From Nitrospinota bacterium (GTDB taxonomy: Bacteria > Nitrospinota_A > JADGAW01), in assembly GCA_015231815.1 (NCBI GenBank), contig JADGAW010000080.1, positions 1 to 8,795 on the forward strand: a stretch of DNA of 8,795 nt, read 5' to 3'. The position numbers and the translations under genes were made by a program. The notes beneath the pieces were generated by a model that saw only the letters and a list, made by a program, of their open reading frames with translations, made no database searches and was not told the origin of the DNA. The number at the start of each line of letters is the position of its first letter. Position 1 is the first letter of the stretch. Positions 6,894 to 8,795 of the stretch are shown one piece after another.

Positions 6894-7364
6894 ATGAAAC
6901 CATCAATTGTCTCGGGTGATCTTCTCGATCAGCAGGTCGAGGTAATTGTTAATAGCTGGAACCGGAACATCATTCCCTGGTGGTTATTATTACCTCAGGG
7001 AGTTTCCAGAGCGATAAAAAAATGCGGGGGGACACAACCCTTCAGGGAAGTATCTGCTTATGGACCAATTCCCCTCGGAGAAGCACGGCTGACTTCTGCT
7101 GGTCGGTTACCCTTCAAGGGAATTGTGCATGTGGACGGGATCAATATGTTCTGGTTTGCAGCGGAGTATTCGGTCATACAGTCTGTGCACAATGCGATGA
7201 GTGTTGTAGAGGAAAACGGATTCCACAGTGCGGCATTTCCCCTTATTGGTGCGGGTTCGGGAAATCGCTCCGATTCATGGTCTCTGGAACGCATGCTTGA
7301 TGCCTTTGATACAATAGAGAGTAGTGTCGAAGCAGTGATTGTTACCTATTCCCCAAAAGGGTAA
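6894..7364 (+). CDS. Macro-domain protein (ADP-ribose-binding fold)
   Basis: This is a single macro domain of 156 aa. Macro domains bind or hydrolyse ADP-ribose and its derivatives in the cytosol. Visible features are GDLLDQQVEVIVNSWN (8-23), which matches the usual VDAIVNAAN strand with N20 and N23. The Q35-G-V-S-R-A-I segment stands where GGGV-x-x-AI occurs in canonical members. The phosphate-loop equivalent is PLIGAGSGN (116-124). The canonical triple-glycine catalytic loop is replaced by a hydrophobic WWLLLPQGV stretch. This places it in a divergent subfamily, and hydrolase activity cannot be assumed. I prefer the ATG at 6894 because GGAG at 6881-6884 is 9 nt upstream; the in-frame GTG at 6888 is too close to it. 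It lies 22 nt after the membrane protein gene. A role with that protein in ADP-ribose signalling or toxin defence is inference. Confidence 0.85.
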   Translation: MKPSIVSGDLLDQQVEVIVNSWNRNIIPWWLLLPQGVSRAIKKCGGTQPFREVSAYGPIPLGEARLTSAGRLPFKGIVHVDGINMFWFAAEYSVIQSVHNAMSVVEENGFHSAAFPLIGAGSGNRSDSWSLERMLDAFDTIESSVEAVIVTYSPKG

Positions 7365-7414
7365 CAAAAGAACATGTCGAAAGCAGTGAATATTAACAGT
7401 TACGGAAGATCGAT

Positions 7415-7654
7415 ATGGATGAAATACCCGGGTTGAAAAAAGCCGATTGGAATCTTCTGAGAAATGCAGTATTGTCTGCACAATTTACCGATGAATACAT
7501 AAAGAAAATACCTCAGAGACTTCAAGAACACCCGGTTGCAATACTGATAAGGAAATATCGCACTACAAAATACATGGGACACCTCAATAAAGCAGCAAAA
7601 CTTTTGGCAGGGGGAATTGCAAACCCCTGGTTATATCTTGAAAAGGGAGGATAA
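7415..7654 (+). CDS. Small hypothetical protein, 79 aa
   Basis: I do not recognise this protein. It is mostly helical and charged (LKKADWNLLRNAVL, EYIKKIPQRLQEH, IRKYRTTKYMGHLNKAAKLLAGG), with no transmembrane segment, signal peptide or metal motif. GGAAG at 7403-7407 lies 7 nt before the ATG, which supports the start. It is 50 nt downstream of the macro-domain gene on the same strand and is probably in the same transcript. The stop TAA at 7652-7654 is followed, in the same frame, by the ATPase relic. Confidence 0.55.
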   Translation: MDEIPGLKKADWNLLRNAVLSAQFTDEYIKKIPQRLQEHPVAILIRKYRTTKYMGHLNKAAKLLAGGIANPWLYLEKGG

Positions 7655-7684
7655 AAGAAAAAATATCGGAGTGCTGAAGGTTTC

Positions 7685-7798
7685 TGTAATTTCCTTTCTT
7701 TTGAGGCTGCTCAAGAAAATCCGGTATCTTTTTTACAAAAGTTTTCCGATCAGGTAATTTTGGATGAAATTCAGTATTTGCCCCAACTATTCTCCAAG
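7685..7798 (+). pseudogene. Fragment of a DUF4143-type AAA ATPase (Walker B region)
   Basis: In frame from about 7685 the sequence reads NFLSFEAAQENPVSFLQKF and then QVILDEIQYLPQLF. This matches the stretch of DUF4143-family ATPases where a line such as 'A..DP..FL..F' precedes the Walker B ILDEIQ and P-E/Q-L-F. D763-E766 in window terms (codons at 7763 and 7766) are the Walker B acids. The Walker A region upstream is absent, since a TAA at 7652 and the preceding gene replace it. The rest of the protein after about 7798 is also absent. There is no start codon, so this is a relic of about 38 codons. Confidence 0.6.
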
Positions 7799-8044
7799 GG
7801 TTATTTTTCTTTGCTGCCGCAATTCAATAGTTCTTTCAATTATTTCATCTGTTACAGGATATTTTGTGACGATATGAAATAATTCCTTGAAGTCAACTTT
7901 ATCCGATTCCGTGAGTTCATGATAGCCAAGCACTTCCAGAAGGGTTATAACAGATATTGAGGCATGGATGTTATATATTCATTTTCGTAATTTGGAATAC
8001 TCTGGTTGCACAGCATATATAAATATATTGCTATCAAGAATCAT
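7787..8044 (-). pseudogene. Degraded PIN-domain (VapC-like) toxin
   Basis: From the ATG at 8042-8044 the frame reads MILDSNIFIYAVQPEYSKLRK and then a TGA at codon 22 (7979-7981). It continues in frame with IHASISVITLLEVLGYHELT, a helical stretch, and TIELRQQRKITLGE before a TAG (7787-7789). PIN ribonucleases use three or four acids. D4 and E37 are present. The third, normally GD in the TLGD motif, reads GE, and the roughly 35 residues after it are gone. The TGA most likely replaces a TGG (Trp is common at this point in relatives). The start overlaps the antitoxin-like gene by ATGA. The C-terminal loss coincides with the junction to the oppositely oriented ATPase fragment at about 7793-7800. 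The toxin cannot be functional. Confidence 0.8.
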
Positions 8045-8178
8045 TCACTTTCCCTTCCCGGTAAAGGACGATCTTTTCGAATTTCACGCTGCCATGCAAC
8101 AGGGTCTTTGAATATTTTATCAACATACATTTGAAAAGGGTCATTTGGCCATGCGTCTCTAAACTCCCAAAACTTCAT
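8041..8178 (-). CDS. Antitoxin-like small protein upstream of the dead PIN toxin, 45 aa
   Basis: This small gene starts at the ATG at 8176-8178 and ends at the TGA at 8041-8043. GAGGA about 10 nt upstream of the start is a usable ribosome binding site. The product (MKFWEFRDAW..., DPVAWQREIRKDRPLPGRE) is short and charged with aromatic clusters. It overlaps the PIN start by 4 nt, the classic arrangement of a VapBC-type operon. I do not recognise a DNA-binding antitoxin fold, and it is shorter than typical VapB. It could be the C-terminal toxin-binding part of an antitoxin or an independent small protein. The call rests mainly on position, with moderate confidence that it is a real gene. Confidence 0.6.
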   Translation of the reverse strand: MKFWEFRDAWPNDPFQMYVDKIFKDPVAWQREIRKDRPLPGRESE

Positions 8179-8287
8179 TAAGTTTATTCCTCAGTTTTTT
8201 TCCTTTATTCTTCTTGACTCATCATTTTTCTTTTTAAGCATAAACTTTTATGTTTGCTGTAACGTTATGGAAAAAAATATACGGCAT

Positions 8288-8316
8288 TTGAAATAATAAT
8301 TATGATTGCTATTATA
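8288..8316 (+). promoter_or_regulatory. Putative promoter for the gene at 8390
   Basis: TTGAAA (8288-8293) is followed after 16 nt by TATTAT (8310-8315). The overlapping minus-strand reading gives TATAAT at 8311-8316, facing the antitoxin-like gene, so the region may hold divergent promoters. No clear -35 is seen for the minus direction. Confidence 0.35.
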
Positions 8317-8389
8317 GTAAGATGATTGAATTTGATATTAAAACAACTAATCGCCCTAAAATCAACAAATTTTTAAGAAGGAGAAATAA

Positions 8390-8795
8390 TGGTTCCATCA
8401 AAAATAAAAAGTCTGCTCTTTTCCCTTGTCATATTGGCTATTTCTTTAGCTGCATCATATTTTATCGGCAAATTGCACTCATTTGAGTTTATTATTCTCA
8501 TTTTATATTCAATCTTCGTTGTGTTTATTACTGTAGGCTTTTCCTTGTATTCTATGAAAAGTCGCTACAAAGAGGAAACAAATGAAATGATTGAAAAGAT
8601 GAAAGATGTCGTTAAGTTGGCTCAGGAAAAAATTGTAATTAATACCAAAATTCTTCGATATATTGAGCAAGATGCTGAAGAAGTTTGGATTGTTACCAAA
8701 ACATTAAAAAATGACACCGAGGATAAGGACATCCGAGAAAGTGTTATGGACAATTTAAAGAAAGGAAAGCAATATATATATTTTGTCCCAGATTC
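8390..8795 (+). CDS. Membrane-anchored protein of unknown function (3' end outside window)
   Basis: The ATG at 8390 follows AGAAGGAG (8377-8384) by 5 nt. The first 135 codons are in the window and the frame is open at the edge. Two hydrophobic helices lie at about 7-26 and 33-54, giving an N-terminal membrane hairpin. A charged amphipathic stretch follows (about 57-88, YKEETNEMIEKMKDVVK), possibly a coiled coil. A soluble domain then begins with EEVWIVTKTLKND and KKGKQYIYFVPD. This beta-alpha-beta pattern ('VWIVT...', then '...YFVP') occurs in small cytoplasmic sensor or effector domains. I cannot assign a named family. Confidence 0.8.

Noticed and set aside
7325..7389. Imperfect direct repeat (TGTCGA-AGCAGTGA) at 7325-7338 and 7375-7389
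   Set aside because: It is about 14 nt with one indel in only two copies, so chance cannot be excluded and no function is suggested.
7374..7436. 20-codon plus-strand frame starting at ATG 7374
   Set aside because: It has no ribosome binding site and overlaps the better supported 79-aa gene.
7979..7981. TGA read as tryptophan (recoded genetic code) in the PIN gene
   Set aside because: TGA serves as the normal stop for the ATPase C-half, the 466-aa protein and the antitoxin-like gene, so a nonsense mutation is simpler.

Overview
The window is bacterial accessory DNA with a mosaic history. All genes use standard bacterial starts and stops, and two of them carry clear AAGGAG-type ribosome binding sites. 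Base composition looks AT-rich over the left third and the right end, and more balanced over the middle (about 4180-7360). I cannot name the genus. The mix of a restriction-modification-type locus, a macro-domain gene, a PIN-type toxin remnant and a DUF4143-type ATPase remnant is typical of genomic islands in many free-living bacteria.

Positions 1-4053 hold a broken defence-type operon. Its expected parts are a Dcm-like cytosine-C5 methyltransferase, a large GHKL ATPase, a receiver-domain protein and a Vsr endonuclease. The methyltransferase C-terminus and the ATPase N-terminal half are on the minus strand, still in operon order with a 7-nt overlap. The ATPase C-terminal half, the receiver protein and vsr are on the plus strand, with 4-nt and 1-nt overlaps. 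The two blocks meet head to head at about 1252-1263. One inversion, with breakpoints inside the methyltransferase and inside the ATPase, explains this exactly; its other breakpoint must lie just left of the window. An in-frame TAA at 53-55 further damages the ATPase N-half. The locus is either decayed or, less likely, caught in the OFF state of an invertible switch.

Positions 4054-4176 are a convergent intergenic stretch with two hairpins. An intact short-chain dehydrogenase follows on the minus strand (4177-4908), then a 560-nt stretch without a convincing gene. That stretch contains a strong GC-rich hairpin and a good sigma70-like promoter.

Positions 5471-7654 are a plus-strand cluster of three genes. 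They encode a 466-aa two-helix membrane protein with a possible Imm35-like domain and a four-cysteine putative zinc site, a macro-domain protein, and an unrecognised 79-aa protein.

Positions 7655-8178 are a graveyard not covered by long reading frames. It holds a plus-strand fragment of a DUF4143-type ATPase (Walker B region) fused head-on to a minus-strand PIN toxin. The toxin has a nonsense codon and has lost its C-terminus. An apparently intact 45-aa antitoxin-like gene lies upstream of it, overlapping by ATGA. At the right edge a membrane-anchored protein starts at 8390 and runs off the window.
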